Counted from the first letter of the stretch, positions 19,518-29,894 are shown. The stretch is DNA of 39,138 nucleotides from Psychrobacter immobilis (GCF_904846185.1 NZ_CAJGZQ010000031.1:1-39138); one strand, 5' to 3'. Translations and numbers: made by a program. The notes: generated by a model not told the origin, from the letters alone.

Positions 19518-20114
19518 ATGGGCAATCGTTTAAGCAAAATATATACGCGTACTGGAGATGACGGTAGCACTGGCATGGCAGACGGCAGCCGCGTCAGCAA
19601 AGCAGACAATCTATTTAGCGTAATGGGTGATATCGACGAGCTTAACTCACACATTGGTCTGGTACGCGCTCAATTACAGCATAATAAAGGGCAATCTATA
19701 GAGAAAGAATTTTCTCAAGCGTTAGTCATCATTCAGCATTTATTATTTAATATCGGTGGTGAGCTGGCTATGCCAGAATATGAAGGCGTCAATGCCACTC
19801 ACATTACATGGTTAGAACAGCAAATTGATGCGATGAATACCACCTTGCCGCCGCTAAAAGATTTTATCTTGCCCACAGGTTCGGTATTGGTCAGCCAACT
19901 GCACGTTGCGCGTACGGTCTGTCGCCGTGCTGAGCGCCAAGCAGTGCTATTACAGCAAGAGCGACCACAAGCGATTCGCAGTACGGCCGTGAGCTTTATC
20001 AATCGCTTATCGGATTGGTTGTTTGTCGCTGCTCGCTTTTGTACAGATCCAAACAAAGTCTCTGAAGTTTTATGGGACAGTCAGGTATTACAAAAATTCG
20101 CTGATAAAAAATAA
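19518..20114 (+). CDS. cob(I)alamin adenosyltransferase, PduO type
   Basis: Transfers adenosine from ATP to cob(I)alamin or its precursor to make the adenosyl coenzyme. The 198-aa protein shows the PduO N-terminal signature IYTRTGDDGSTGMADG (ATP-binding loop, residues 8-23), then GDIDELNSHIG, RRAERQAV and the closing FINRLSDWLFVAAR helix. A ribosome site AAGGA sits before the ATG. No cobalamin biosynthesis genes or cobalamin riboswitch are seen nearby, so it may serve salvage of imported B12. Confidence 0.95.
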   Translation: MGNRLSKIYTRTGDDGSTGMADGSRVSKADNLFSVMGDIDELNSHIGLVRAQLQHNKGQSIEKEFSQALVIIQHLLFNIGGELAMPEYEGVNATHITWLEQQIDAMNTTLPPLKDFILPTGSVLVSQLHVARTVCRRAERQAVLLQQERPQAIRSTAVSFINRLSDWLFVAARFCTDPNKVSEVLWDSQVLQKFADKK

Positions 20115-20199
20115 TTGCGCAGGACTACTTCAGTGGACTAAAATGCTAAAACAACACCCTAGAATCAAGCCCTAGAATTAAGGTTTAGCATAAAATATA

Positions 20200-20233
20200 A
20201 AAAAGCCCGCAACCTTAACACTGCGGGCTTTTT
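20200..20233. terminator. bidirectional terminator between convergent genes
   Basis: AAAAAGCCCGCA and TGCGGGCTTTTT, a perfect 12-bp stem around a 10-base loop. It lies between the adenosyltransferase gene (plus) and the lipoprotein gene (minus). Confidence 0.92.
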
Positions 20234-20296
20234 ATTGACTAATCGATACTATTCAGTAACGACAATATTATTCGAAAACAACTTAAATCTTACCAA

Positions 20297-21232
20297 TTAG
20301 TAAGTAGCGCTGTCATCTTCAATAATGACCATATCGATACTTTCATCTTTAGGTACTGATTTCGGTACAGCTGGTGTGGCTGGGGTTTTAACTTCAGGAG
20401 TGGCTGACGCGCTGCTATCCGTATTACTACTGCTTGGATTGTTAATAGTCGGCGGCGTGGCAGGCTGAGTAGGACGAATCGGCTCAACTGGCTTGACTAC
20501 TTGAGGCTGACGAACAGGTGCTGACTGACTGTCATCGTTTTGTGCTGCACGGCGCTCAGTGCTGCGCTGGGCGCGCTGCTCATCCATCGCTGATTTAAAT
20601 ACAGAACCTGCCATCACATCGGCGACCACAGTAATCAATGCTGGCTGCCCAGCAATACGTGTGCGTACTTGACCGCCTTGAGTACCAACGACATAGGTAA
20701 AGGCATCATCAACCAACATGTTATTATTGATACGGATGTTATTTTGCGCTAAGCGTGATTGTAGGCTCGGTAGATTGTTGGCTGCTTGTACTTGACTGGC
20801 TTGATACAAATCTTCGCTTGGTAACGTCATGCTCACGCTTGCCTGACAAGTCGTCATACCATTGTCATTGGCTGCTTGTAAAACTGCAGCATTTTGTACA
20901 TCAATCACAATGCCGTTGGTTTTATTAGTGATAGCGCCGCTAGCGAGACTGATCTCTGCATCATTTGCGTAGTTGGCAGCCAGCGTTTGTGCTTGTTGAT
21001 TGAGCGTGTTTTTCAGAGCCGTTTTGAGACGATCTTGTACCATTGGGTCATCACAGCTCACCGCAGTAGCTGCGGTGTTTTCAGTAGACGCAGACTCTTG
21101 CTCTGTGAGCTCTGCCGCCTCAGTGGTATCTTCCTTCTCTGAGCGATCACAGCCAGCAAGCGCTAAACCACATACCATGCCAATACCAGCCACTTTATAC
21201 CACTTGCTCACGTTTTTATTTGCTACGCTCAT
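20297..21232 (-). CDS. hypothetical lipoprotein with Pro/Ser/Thr-rich tail (311 aa)
   Basis: The signal ends in LALAGC, so Cys28 is the predicted lipidated residue. A short acidic Glu/Thr linker (31-58) leads into a folded part at about 59-225 with two further cysteines, starting CDDPMVQDRLKTALKNTLNQQAQ. A disordered tail rich in Gln, Pro, Ser and Thr then runs to the end, with a repeated PATPxVPKS flavour. The layout suggests an envelope protein that spans toward the peptidoglycan or outer membrane. I do not recognise the fold. GGGAG lies 11 bases before the ATG. Confidence 0.82.
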   Translation of the reverse strand: MSVANKNVSKWYKVAGIGMVCGLALAGCDRSEKEDTTEAAELTEQESASTENTAATAVSCDDPMVQDRLKTALKNTLNQQAQTLAANYANDAEISLASGAITNKTNGIVIDVQNAAVLQAANDNGMTTCQASVSMTLPSEDLYQASQVQAANNLPSLQSRLAQNNIRINNNMLVDDAFTYVVGTQGGQVRTRIAGQPALITVVADVMAGSVFKSAMDEQRAQRSTERRAAQNDDSQSAPVRQPQVVKPVEPIRPTQPATPPTINNPSSSNTDSSASATPEVKTPATPAVPKSVPKDESIDMVIIEDDSATY

Positions 21233-21670
21233 ATTTCTTTTGCTCCCAATTTACTAATACGTACCGCCACTGATGGACAGTGATTGATGTTCAAACCGCA
21301 ACCCTAGCTGCCCTAGGTTTGAAAACCAGATTATTATACGGTGTTTAAATAAAATGTTCATTAGTGTAGCCCATGGATATACAAATAACGCCCCTCATTA
21401 TAGGTAAAACCTGTACTTAGTTGCAAAAACATAACAAATACATACTTATGAATTCGCTGTAAATACGCTTTTAGACTATCGCTATCAACTAAGGTCTGTT
21501 GAATGTTTGACAGACAGTAAACCGATTCTAAAATTTCGCTCAGCTCATATCTATAAAGTTTTTGGATAAAAAGAACCACATAGTAATATTGCTTTATCGA
21601 TCAAATTTTATTAGACGCTGTTGTTTTAGCAATATATGATTGAGCGTATCACTAACCAACCATATAAATT
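21233..21670. other. intergenic region between lipoprotein and phosphodiesterase genes
   Basis: 438 bases. A minus-strand frame of 72 codons (21361-21579, GTG start) has no ribosome site and no family resemblance, so I do not call it, though it cannot be excluded. A weak imperfect inverted repeat (CCTAG/CTAGG) lies near 21305. Both flanking genes point outward, so promoters for each must be here. Confidence 0.5.
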
Positions 21671-22399
21671 ATGATAAATCTTGAAAACACGCTTTTATTG
21701 GGTCATCGCGGTGCGCGTGGCGAAGCATTAGAAAATACCTTTTCAGGCTTTGAGTACGCTCAACGTCTCAACACTCAGGGTCTAGCAGGGGTTGAGTTTG
21801 ATGTACAACTGAGTGCGGATGGTCATTTAATCGTGTTTCATGATGACACGCTGCAACGCATGTGTGGTCAGCAAGCACGTGTTGATCAGTTGAATCTTAC
21901 TGAGATTCAACGCCATTCGCAGTTTGGTCATCAGATTATCACATTAGGGCAGGTAGCGCCGTTGCTAAAGGGCTTTACTGATATTGAACTGGAGATTAAA
22001 ACGCATGACCGTACTGATTACACTAAATTGGTACAAGCATTGACACGCAACCTCATCGATAGCCCACTTGCCAAACTACCCATTGTGCTGACCAGTTTTG
22101 ATGTAGAGCTACATGCTCGCTTGCAACGTCATCCATTACTAAAGCATATCTCTCGCGGCTTGCTCATTCGCACACCTGAAGTCTTAATGACTGCGCCGAA
22201 TACCGCCTTGCAACTTGGCTGTGTTCAGCTAGGTATCCACTATCCACTTATTAGTCGAGCAGTCATTAAACATAGCCACCATTATGGCTTGCCAGTGAGT
22301 GCGTGGACGGTCAATGATATTGACACGATTAAACAGCTGATCGCGTGGCAAGCTGACGTCATTATCACTGATTTTCCGAGTTATTTACTGCTGGGTTAA
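21671..22399 (+). CDS. glycerophosphodiester phosphodiesterase (cytosolic, UgpQ-like)
   Basis: Hydrolyses glycerophosphodiesters to glycerol-3-phosphate and an alcohol. The 242-aa TIM-barrel protein shows the GDPD signature: GHRGARGEALENT with His12, Arg13 and Glu21, then GVEFDVQLSADG with Glu42 and Asp44, then VFHDDTLQR with His57. The end has the typical VSAWTVND and DVIITDFPS. No signal peptide, so it resembles cytosolic UgpQ more than periplasmic GlpQ. The ribosome site is weak. Confidence 0.93.
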   Translation: MINLENTLLLGHRGARGEALENTFSGFEYAQRLNTQGLAGVEFDVQLSADGHLIVFHDDTLQRMCGQQARVDQLNLTEIQRHSQFGHQIITLGQVAPLLKGFTDIELEIKTHDRTDYTKLVQALTRNLIDSPLAKLPIVLTSFDVELHARLQRHPLLKHISRGLLIRTPEVLMTAPNTALQLGCVQLGIHYPLISRAVIKHSHHYGLPVSAWTVNDIDTIKQLIAWQADVIITDFPSYLLLG

Positions 22400-22623
22400 T
22401 AAGCATCGCCTTCATTTGATTTATTTAAAATCATCTACATATCTACAGTGTTACTTACACTTCTCCTCAATGCCTGATAAGTCATCCATTATTTTCGTTA
22501 ATACATTCCATAATCAATACAAGTTATTGTTATTTAGCAATATTTTTACAGTGTATAACTGTTCACTTTATTGATTTTTTAAGGTATCATATAGGCTTAA
22601 ATTAATACCGCTAGGGATATTAT

Positions 22624-24027
22624 ATGATTGCAAAAAAAGCACTTGGCTTACCGCTTAAAGGCTTACGTTTCGCTATCAAATCTGGTGATACGCTTATCAA
22701 AGCCGCCAGCACTCAAGCCACACGTTTTAAGACACGTTTTGACGAGAGTAAAACTGCAAGCTCGCTTAATGAGCAGCCTGTTGCCAAACGCAACTACGCC
22801 CATGCTGCGGGAGAGCAAGATGTCTCTACTAAAGAAGACAGCATTGATATGCGCGAGTTTGAGTTTACAAAAGCGCCGATCAACTGGATTCCAGCGACTA
22901 TCTTGGTAGCCACACCTATTGCTGCTGCGATCATTACACCATGGTATTTGTTTACTCATGATGTTAGCGCGCCAGTTTGGGGCGTATTTGGTGCCTTTAT
23001 GGTATGGACAGGCATTAGTATTACGGCGGGTTATCATCGCCTGCTATCGCATCGTGCTTATAAAGCGCATCCGATCGTCAAAAACTTTTTATTGCTAGGT
23101 TCCACCTTTGCCGTACAAGGTTCAGCGTTTGATTGGGTTTCTGGTCACCGTACGCATCATCGTCATGTCGATGATCGCTTAGAAGACCCGTACTCAGCAA
23201 AGCGTGGCTTTTTCTTTAGTCACATGGGCTGGATGCTACGCAATTATCCTAGCGGTAAATTTGACTATAAAAATATCCCTGACCTAACCAAAGATAGAAC
23301 GCTGCAAATTCAGCATAAATATTACGGTTTATGGGTTGCGGCATTGAACATCGGTGTGGTCGCTGCGATCGGTTGGTTATTGGGTGATGTTTGGGGTACT
23401 TTGGTCATCGTAGGCTTACTACGTCTGGTACTGACGCACCACTTTACCTTCTTTATTAACTCGCTATGTCATATGTTTGGCACGCGTCCTTATACGGATA
23501 CCAATACTGCCCGTGATAACTTCTTCTTAGCTATCTTTACATGGGGTGAGGGTTATCATAACTACCATCACTTCTTCCAATACGATTATCGTAACGGGGT
23601 AAAATGGTGGCAGTATGATCCTACTAAATGGCTGATTGCTGGCTTGTCGAAGCTGGGCTTAACCAGTGAGCTACGTACCGTTGATGACACCACTATCAAG
23701 CATGCAGAAGTACAAATGCAATTTAAAGCGGCTCAGCAGCAAATCGATACAGCAGCAGTAAGCGGCATTGATCTTCCTCATGCGATGAAGAGCTTCCAAG
23801 ACCGTATTAAGTTTGAATATGATGCCTTTATGCAGACTGTTGAAGAATGGCAAGCACTCAAAGCCAAAACGATTGAGCTGAAAAAAACAGAATATGCCGA
23901 TCGCTTGCATGAAGTGGAAGATGAGCTAAAGCATGACTATGCCAAGATCGAACAAAAAATTCTTGAGCATAATAGCAATTTAAAAACTGCGTTTCGCTCG
24001 ATTGGTATCAGTAAAAAAGCGGCATAA
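22624..24027 (+). CDS. acyl-CoA/acyl-lipid desaturase with N- and C-terminal extensions
   Basis: A membrane di-iron fatty acid desaturase. The three histidine boxes are HRLLSH at 138-143, HRTHH at 175-179 and HNYHH at 312-316, the pattern of delta-9 acyl-CoA desaturases. Hydrophobic helices at about 90-130 and 235-275 surround them. At 467 aa it is longer than usual: an 85-residue charged N-terminal part precedes the first helix and about 120 residues of predicted coiled coil (345-467) follow the last box. It probably introduces double bonds that keep membranes fluid in the cold. AGGGA lies before the ATG and a strong terminator follows. Confidence 0.92.
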   Translation: MIAKKALGLPLKGLRFAIKSGDTLIKAASTQATRFKTRFDESKTASSLNEQPVAKRNYAHAAGEQDVSTKEDSIDMREFEFTKAPINWIPATILVATPIAAAIITPWYLFTHDVSAPVWGVFGAFMVWTGISITAGYHRLLSHRAYKAHPIVKNFLLLGSTFAVQGSAFDWVSGHRTHHRHVDDRLEDPYSAKRGFFFSHMGWMLRNYPSGKFDYKNIPDLTKDRTLQIQHKYYGLWVAALNIGVVAAIGWLLGDVWGTLVIVGLLRLVLTHHFTFFINSLCHMFGTRPYTDTNTARDNFFLAIFTWGEGYHNYHHFFQYDYRNGVKWWQYDPTKWLIAGLSKLGLTSELRTVDDTTIKHAEVQMQFKAAQQQIDTAAVSGIDLPHAMKSFQDRIKFEYDAFMQTVEEWQALKAKTIELKKTEYADRLHEVEDELKHDYAKIEQKILEHNSNLKTAFRSIGISKKAA

Positions 24028-24350
24028 TCGCTGATTATTAAACTGTATTTTATTACCTTTGTGATGAACGATAATTGTAAAGCTTCTCCTTCCCTCTATC
24101 TGCTACAGATAGAGGGATTTTTTTGCTTATCCTTTATAGATCGTGTCCAACATTGATTTATGAAAATAAAAAGGACAAGTGGAAGCAATATCTTTGTTTG
24201 ATAGGCTAAATGCATTCAATATTGCTCATGGTTTTTGGGTGCGCTATTACAAGAGATGGACAGAGTGAAACGACGTAATATCAAGGCTATGCTATAGTGC
24301 TTTTATCGCCCCTACACTTTACTTATACTTCAAAAGCAGGAACGGCTTGT
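24028..24350. other. intergenic region before selO
   Basis: 323 bases. Apart from the desaturase terminator I see no gene, repeat or clear regulatory site. The selO frame extends upstream to a GTG at 24297 but that part lacks homology. Confidence 0.5.
24092..24125 (+). terminator. terminator of the desaturase gene
   Basis: CCCTCTATCTG, a CTA loop, and the exact complement, followed by A and a run of eight Ts; 65 bases after the stop. Confidence 0.95.
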
Positions 24351-25817
24351 ATGCGCTATCAAAATACCTATATCAATCTAGACACTCGCCTTTATCATGA
24401 GCAACCGCCGACGCCGCTGGACAATCCACGTGCTGGACACTTCAACATGCAAGTTGCGCAGCAGTTAGGCTGGACAGATGATGAAGATCTGATGACACAT
24501 TGGGTAGAGATACTCGGTGGTCAATACGTGCCAGCGGATTTTAAGCCATTGGCCATGGTTTATGCGGGTCACCAATTTGGGCAATGGGCAGGTCAATTGG
24601 GTGATGGGCGCGGCTTGCTGATGGCACAAGTGCTCGATAACAATAATCAATTGCAAGACTTGCACCTTAAGGGTATTGGTCTGACGCCTTATTCGCGGAT
24701 GGGTGATGGGCGTGCTGTCTTGCGCAGCACTATTCGCGAGTATTTATGTGGTCATGCCCTTACACAATTAGGTGTTCCTTCCTCTAATGCTTTGGGATTT
24801 GTTGTCTCCGATACGAGGGTGCGCCGTGAGCGCATGGAAGCAGGTGCGGCATTGATGCGCGTGGCTGACAGCCATATTCGCTTAGGTCATATCGAGTGGA
24901 TTGCCAGCTTTGCTCCTGATTTGCTCGCTGAGTTCACCGATTATATGATCGATACTTATTATCCAGAGTGCCGTGATAGTGACGCTCCCATACTGACATT
25001 TTTAACCACGGTGGTTGAGCGAACCGCACGAATGATCGCTGACTGGCAACTGATTGGCTTTGCTCATGGCGTGATGAATACTGACAACCTCTCTATCACT
25101 GGTAGCACCTTAGACTTTGGTCCATTTGGTTTTATGGAGCGTTTTAATCCTGCTTGGATCAACAACCACTCTGATCATACTGGTCGCTACGCTTATCAGA
25201 ATCAACCTGCTATTGGTCACTGGAATCTCAATGCTTGGCTGCCACATTTTATGCGCTTAGAGGGCGTAACGCGTGAGGCGTTAGCGGACTGTCTAGCGCC
25301 TTATGAGGCTACCTTTATGCAGCATTATCAGCAAGGATTGTGCCGTAGACTTGGGCTGCCGCATGCAAAAGAGAGTCTAACCTTGGCTTTCGAATGGCTA
25401 ACCTTGTTAGAAGACAACTTGCTGGACTATACCAATAGCTTCCGTGCGCTACTCGGTTTGGTCGCGCCGAATGAGCACCATTATGAAGAGCAGCTATTGT
25501 CAATCATGACGAATGAGCTTAGCGATGATGCCCAGCAAGTCTGGCAAGATTGGTCGACTCGTTATGTGGCGCAAATACAGCAGCTGCCACTTGAGCAAGT
25601 TATCGATGATATGCAGCACAATAATCCTGTTTATGTACTGCGTAATAGTATGGCGCAGCGTGCCATCATGGCAGCAGAACAAGGACAGTTCGAAGAAGTG
25701 AGTCGAGTATTCGATTTACTGGCTAACCCTTATCAGGTACAAGCAATCGCTACCCTTCTCGACACGATGCCGCCTACCCCACATGCGCCGCAAATGCCGA
25801 TTAGTTGCTCGTCTTAA
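24351..25817 (+). CDS. selO: protein adenylyltransferase SelO
   Basis: A pseudokinase-fold enzyme that transfers AMP from ATP to hydroxyl side chains of proteins (AMPylation) and is linked to oxidative stress in bacteria. Family blocks are plain: YAGHQFGQWAGQLGDGRG, LKGIGLTPYSRMGDGRAVLRSTIRE with Lys107 and Glu130, and HGVMNTDNLSITGSTLDFGPFGFME with Asp245 and Asp255 for metal and catalysis. The C-terminus is SCSS, the position where human SELENOO has selenocysteine. I use the ATG at 24351 (AGGA upstream, MRYQNTYINL conserved), giving 488 aa; an in-frame GTG at 24297 would add 18 unsupported residues. Confidence 0.96.
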   Translation: MRYQNTYINLDTRLYHEQPPTPLDNPRAGHFNMQVAQQLGWTDDEDLMTHWVEILGGQYVPADFKPLAMVYAGHQFGQWAGQLGDGRGLLMAQVLDNNNQLQDLHLKGIGLTPYSRMGDGRAVLRSTIREYLCGHALTQLGVPSSNALGFVVSDTRVRRERMEAGAALMRVADSHIRLGHIEWIASFAPDLLAEFTDYMIDTYYPECRDSDAPILTFLTTVVERTARMIADWQLIGFAHGVMNTDNLSITGSTLDFGPFGFMERFNPAWINNHSDHTGRYAYQNQPAIGHWNLNAWLPHFMRLEGVTREALADCLAPYEATFMQHYQQGLCRRLGLPHAKESLTLAFEWLTLLEDNLLDYTNSFRALLGLVAPNEHHYEEQLLSIMTNELSDDAQQVWQDWSTRYVAQIQQLPLEQVIDDMQHNNPVYVLRNSMAQRAIMAAEQGQFEEVSRVFDLLANPYQVQAIATLLDTMPPTPHAPQMPISCSS

Positions 25818-26164
25818 TGATATGTTATTAAACTGCTATTCTGTAATATTTTGAAACATTATGAGATTAAGGTTGATATTTAACCCTATTTTTTGGCATT
25901 ATTAATTGGCTAAATAATGAATATCATTTTACTATATTATTCTCGCCGTTCACGGCAGCTGACTAGGCAGTGAATTGGCAATAGTGCTAGAATAACTATT
26001 CCACTAGATTACTTTTTTGGCTCAATGCTTAATCGCTAATCCTGACACTTTGAATTATTAACTGTTTAGCGTCACGTTGCCCTTAGAGGATTATTATTCC
26101 ATGATTTTTTGAGGGTAAAACGTTATTTTTATCTCCATTTACTTTATTCCAATTTATTCTAACC
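25818..26164. other. intergenic region between selO and maeB
   Basis: 347 bases, no gene seen. An imperfect hairpin (TTCACGGC at 25949-25956 against GCAGTGAA at 25967-25974) lacks a T run. The maeB promoter and any selO terminator are expected here but not identified. Confidence 0.45.
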
Positions 26165-28498
26165 ATGGCAATTATTATGAATGACGATACCACTTTGAAT
26201 ACGGATAACCTTAGTACAGAAAAAGAGCAGTTTGAACAAGCTGCCTTACATTATCACGAGTTCCCACGTCCAGGCAAAATCTCTGTCACCCCTATTAAGC
26301 AGTTGGCAAACCAACGTGACTTAGCACTTGCCTATTCACCAGGTGTGGCAGTTCCTTGTCTTGAGATTCAAAGAGATCCGACGTTAGCGGCTAAATATAC
26401 CGCCCGTAGCAACTTGGTTGGTGTTATCACCAACGGTACAGCGGTACTGGGTCTAGGTAATATCGGGCCATTGGCATCGAAGCCTGTAATGGAAGGTAAA
26501 GGGGTTCTATTCAAAAAATTCGCAGGTATCGATGTTTTTGATATTGAAATTGCACAAAATGATCCAGACAAATTCATCGAAGCTGTTGCCTCTCTTGAGC
26601 CTACTTTCGGTGGCATCAATCTAGAAGACATCAAAGCACCAGAATGTTTCAAAATTGAGCGTGAATTACGTAAGCGCATGAACATTCCAGTATTTCATGA
26701 TGACCAACATGGTACGTCAATCATTGTTGCAGCAGCGATGCTCAACGCGCTATTGATTACTGGCAAAAAAATCGAAGAGATTAAAATCGTCTGTTCAGGT
26801 GCCGGTGCCGCCGCCATTTCTTGTTTAGATATTATTTGCGCACTTGGTGTAAACAAAAACAATATCTTTGTTTCAGATTCACGCGGTATCATTACGACTA
26901 TCCGTGAAAATCTTGACGAAACCAAACAGCGCTATGCGCGTGAGACGACTGCGACCACTATCGACGAAGTGATGGATGATGTCGATATGTTCCTTGGTCT
27001 ATCGATGCCTGGTACGTTATCTGAAGATATGGTTCGCCGTATGGCAAAAGACCCTATCGTCTTTGCACTTGCTAACCCAACGCCTGAGATCATGCCAGAA
27101 TTGGCGCACGCCGTACGTCCAGATGTCATCATGGCAACGGGTCGCTCAGACTATCCAAACCAAGTAAACAACGCTTTATGCTTCCCTTATATCTTCCGCG
27201 GCGCATTAGATGTTGGTGCCACGACTGTTAACGAAGAGATGAAAGTTGCTTGTGTAAGAGCTATCGCTGCGATGGCACACGTTGAAGCAACGCCGACCAC
27301 CAGCGCTAGAAACATTGAAAAAATGCAAAGTTTCGGTCGTGATTACTTGATTCCAGGACCTTTAGAGCCAAACCTAATCATCGAGATCGCGTCTGCGGTC
27401 GCTCAAGCTGCGATGGACTCAGGCGTTGCAACCTTACCTATCGCTGATATGCAAGCTTATCGTCAGCGTCTGTCTGAGTTTGTCTATAACTCTGCATTCG
27501 TGATGAAACCAATCTTTGCTCGCGCTAAAGCCGATCCAAAACGTATCGTTTACTGTGAAGGTGAAGACAATAATATCTTACTTGCTGTGCAAGTGGTCGT
27601 TGATGAAAAGCTAGCCCAACCTATTTTAATTGGTCGTCCTTCAGTCATCGAAGCCAATATCGAAAAACTAGGGTTACGTCTAAAAGATGGTGTGAACATC
27701 TCTATCGTCAATATCGATGACGATCCTCGTTATAAAGACTACTGGCAGGGTTACTACGAGAAGAACAAACGTCTTGGCGTGAGTATTGAACTTGCTCGTC
27801 GTGATGTTCGTCGTAAGACCACATTGATCGGCTCACTATTGGTCGAAAATGGCGCTGCAGATGGCATGGTATGTGGTACGTTTAGCCATTATCAGTTGCA
27901 CTTAAAATATGTACAAAGCGTTATTGGCAAAAAAGAAGGTGTGAACGACTTCTATGCTATGAATGCGGTACTCATGCAAGATCGTAATATTTTCATCGCC
28001 GATACTTATATCCACGAAGATCCAACGGCTGAACAATTGGCTGAAATGACTGTCTTGGCGGTTGATCAATTACGTCGCTTTGGCATTACACCACGTGTCG
28101 CGCTCGTTTCTCATTCTAACTTTGGCGCTTCAAATCGCACCAGTGCTGTAAAAATGCGCAAGGTCTATGAACTGCTAACAGACATGAATGTAGACTTTGA
28201 ATTCGACGGCGAGATGCAAGGTGACGCCGCGTTGAATGAACATATTCGTTTAAACAACATGCCATCAAGTCCATTAAAAGGTGCTGCAAATCTGCTCATC
28301 TTACCAACACTTGACGCCTCAAATATTGCCTTCAACTTACTCAAGACAGCAACTGGTAGTGCCTCTATTGGTCCTATTTTATTAGGTACTAGCAAACCGG
28401 TACATATTCTCACACCATCAGCAACTGCACGTGGTATCGTCAATATGACTGCTCTTTCCGTTACTGAAGCTCAAGATTTAGCGAGCGAAAATCAGTAA
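26165..28498 (+). CDS. maeB: NADP-dependent malic enzyme, MaeB type with phosphotransacetylase-like domain
   Basis: Decarboxylates malate to pyruvate with NADP reduction, linking the TCA cycle to NADPH supply. The 777-aa hybrid has the malic enzyme part at about 20-440, with [23 protein letters not shown] and a Rossmann fold around [17 protein letters not shown]. The C-terminal half at 445-777 resembles phosphotransacetylase ([57 protein letters not shown]). In E. coli MaeB that half is regulatory and binds acetyl-CoA. A second in-frame ATG at 26177 is also possible; neither has a clear ribosome site. Monocistronic. Confidence 0.96.
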   Translation: MAIIMNDDTTLNTDNLSTEKEQFEQAALHYHEFPRPGKISVTPIKQLANQRDLALAYSPGVAVPCLEIQRDPTLAAKYTARSNLVGVITNGTAVLGLGNIGPLASKPVMEGKGVLFKKFAGIDVFDIEIAQNDPDKFIEAVASLEPTFGGINLEDIKAPECFKIERELRKRMNIPVFHDDQHGTSIIVAAAMLNALLITGKKIEEIKIVCSGAGAAAISCLDIICALGVNKNNIFVSDSRGIITTIRENLDETKQRYARETTATTIDEVMDDVDMFLGLSMPGTLSEDMVRRMAKDPIVFALANPTPEIMPELAHAVRPDVIMATGRSDYPNQVNNALCFPYIFRGALDVGATTVNEEMKVACVRAIAAMAHVEATPTTSARNIEKMQSFGRDYLIPGPLEPNLIIEIASAVAQAAMDSGVATLPIADMQAYRQRLSEFVYNSAFVMKPIFARAKADPKRIVYCEGEDNNILLAVQVVVDEKLAQPILIGRPSVIEANIEKLGLRLKDGVNISIVNIDDDPRYKDYWQGYYEKNKRLGVSIELARRDVRRKTTLIGSLLVENGAADGMVCGTFSHYQLHLKYVQSVIGKKEGVNDFYAMNAVLMQDRNIFIADTYIHEDPTAEQLAEMTVLAVDQLRRFGITPRVALVSHSNFGASNRTSAVKMRKVYELLTDMNVDFEFDGEMQGDAALNEHIRLNNMPSSPLKGAANLLILPTLDASNIAFNLLKTATGSASIGPILLGTSKPVHILTPSATARGIVNMTALSVTEAQDLASENQ

Positions 28499-28533
28499 TT
28501 CATCCTGCGCTACCTAGGTAGTATGTGTTATCG

Positions 28534-28568
28534 AGATGGTCTCTATTATTCATTTATAGAGACCGTCT
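28534..28568. other. hairpin downstream of maeB
   Basis: AGATGGTCTCTAT and ATAGAGACCGTCT form a 13-bp stem with one G-T pair. There is no T run. It precedes the true terminator and may protect the 3' end of the message. Confidence 0.55.
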
Positions 28569-28576
28569 GCTATACT

Positions 28577-28619
28577 AAAACCAGTCAATGCTATTAAACA
28601 GCGTTGGCTGGTTTTTTTT
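28577..28619 (+). terminator. terminator of maeB
   Basis: AAAACCAGTCAATGCT against AGCGTTGGCTGGTTTT, 16 bp with two G-T pairs, a 7-base loop and a run of eight Ts; 79 bases after the stop. Confidence 0.92.
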
Positions 28620-28706
28620 GCTTGTTATACATTGGCTAAGACGCAACGTAGCCTTATTCAATATCAGTCATCACTTGCTCAATAAAAATAAAAGATAGAG
28701 GCATTC

Positions 28707-29894
28707 ATGCAAATTTACCTTGTCGGCGGTGCGGTACGCGATCAACTGTTAGCACGTCCTATTAAAGATAAAGATTTTGTCGTCGTTGGTGCAACTGTAG
28801 CAGAAATGCTTGATGCAGGGTTCCAGCAAGTGGGTGCAGATTTCCCTGTATTTTTGCACCCTAGTAGCCATGAAGAATACGCATTGGCACGCACTGAACG
28901 CAAAGAAGGCTTGGGGTATAAAGGCTTTAGCGTACATGCCAATCCTGACGTCAGCTTAAAAGAGGATCTACAACGTCGAGACTTGACGATTAATGCCATG
29001 GCGGTAGAAGTCACCAGCTTAACTGATGATACGCCTATCAACGGTGACGTCATTGATTATTATGGTGGCATGGCTGATATAGAAAGCAAAACCTTGCGTC
29101 ATGTATCAGGTGCATTTAGCGAAGACCCTCTACGAGTGCTTCGAACCGCTCGCTTCTATAGCCGTTATTATGATCTAGGTTTTGTCATTGCTGATGAAAC
29201 TTTGATTTTGATGCGCCAATTGGTTGACTCTGGAGAGCTTGCGCATTTAAGTGCAGAGCGCATTTGGCAGGAATCTAGCCGTGCAACGATGCAGCTATCG
29301 CCGCAGGTATACTGGCAACAACTGTTTGAGATTGGTGCGCTCACAGAATATTTTGCTCCACTACATCAAGCTTGGGCTAATACTCAGATACGTGAAACGG
29401 TACAGACTGCGCTATATTTCGCAGGGCAAATGAAATTGAACTTGTCACAACGTTGGACGCTATTAATGAGTAGCCTTAATTCATTTTTATTTACCTCAGA
29501 ACATACAAATGAAAACGTGAATAAAGCAGTCAATATAAAAGGTATCAATGATATAGGCAACGCCGCTAAGGTACCAAAGGCACACACTCAATTTTCGACT
29601 CTCTTCGCTCAGCAAGCCACAAAGCTAAGCACAATAAGCCATTTAAGCGCGGCTGAAAAAATTGACCTCATACAAACTTGCGGCGCTCATAAAGAGCCTG
29701 ATAAGTTATCGCAGCTATTAGTGACCAGCCACGTGTTGCAATTGGCAACACAACACCGTCAAATGATGCTAGCGCTGAATAGTTTTCATGCCATTAACAT
29801 ACAGGATATTGACTCAGAGCTAACAGGCCCTGCGATTGGCGCAGCACTCAGACAAGCCAGAATTGAGCACTTGCAAGCACGAAACCAATGTTAA
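28707..29894 (+). CDS. cca: CCA-adding tRNA nucleotidyltransferase (class II), without recognisable HD motif
   Basis: Adds or repairs the CCA end of tRNAs. N-terminal motifs are intact: VGGAVRD at 6-12, the catalytic DKD (Asp21, Asp23), the R-rich ARTERKEGLGYKGF and the base-selecting LQRRDLTINAMA, followed by the ED-type LRVLRTARFYSRY. The C-terminal half has none of the HD phosphohydrolase motif of multifunctional E. coli Cca; residues 240-330 are low in similarity and partly disordered. The end (LTGPAIGAALRQARIEHL) is family-like. At 395 aa it is slightly shorter than E. coli Cca. A tRNA gene lies 275 bases downstream. Confidence 0.93.
   Translation: MQIYLVGGAVRDQLLARPIKDKDFVVVGATVAEMLDAGFQQVGADFPVFLHPSSHEEYALARTERKEGLGYKGFSVHANPDVSLKEDLQRRDLTINAMAVEVTSLTDDTPINGDVIDYYGGMADIESKTLRHVSGAFSEDPLRVLRTARFYSRYYDLGFVIADETLILMRQLVDSGELAHLSAERIWQESSRATMQLSPQVYWQQLFEIGALTEYFAPLHQAWANTQIRETVQTALYFAGQMKLNLSQRWTLLMSSLNSFLFTSEHTNENVNKAVNIKGINDIGNAAKVPKAHTQFSTLFAQQATKLSTISHLSAAEKIDLIQTCGAHKEPDKLSQLLVTSHVLQLATQHRQMMLALNSFHAINIQDIDSELTGPAIGAALRQARIEHLQARNQC

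Noticed and set aside
21361..21579. 72-codon minus-strand frame starting with GTG
   Set aside because: No ribosome site and no family resemblance; AT-rich intergenic sequence easily gives frames of this length.
28534..28568. First hairpin after maeB as the terminator
   Set aside because: It has no T run, while a second stem with eight Ts follows immediately.
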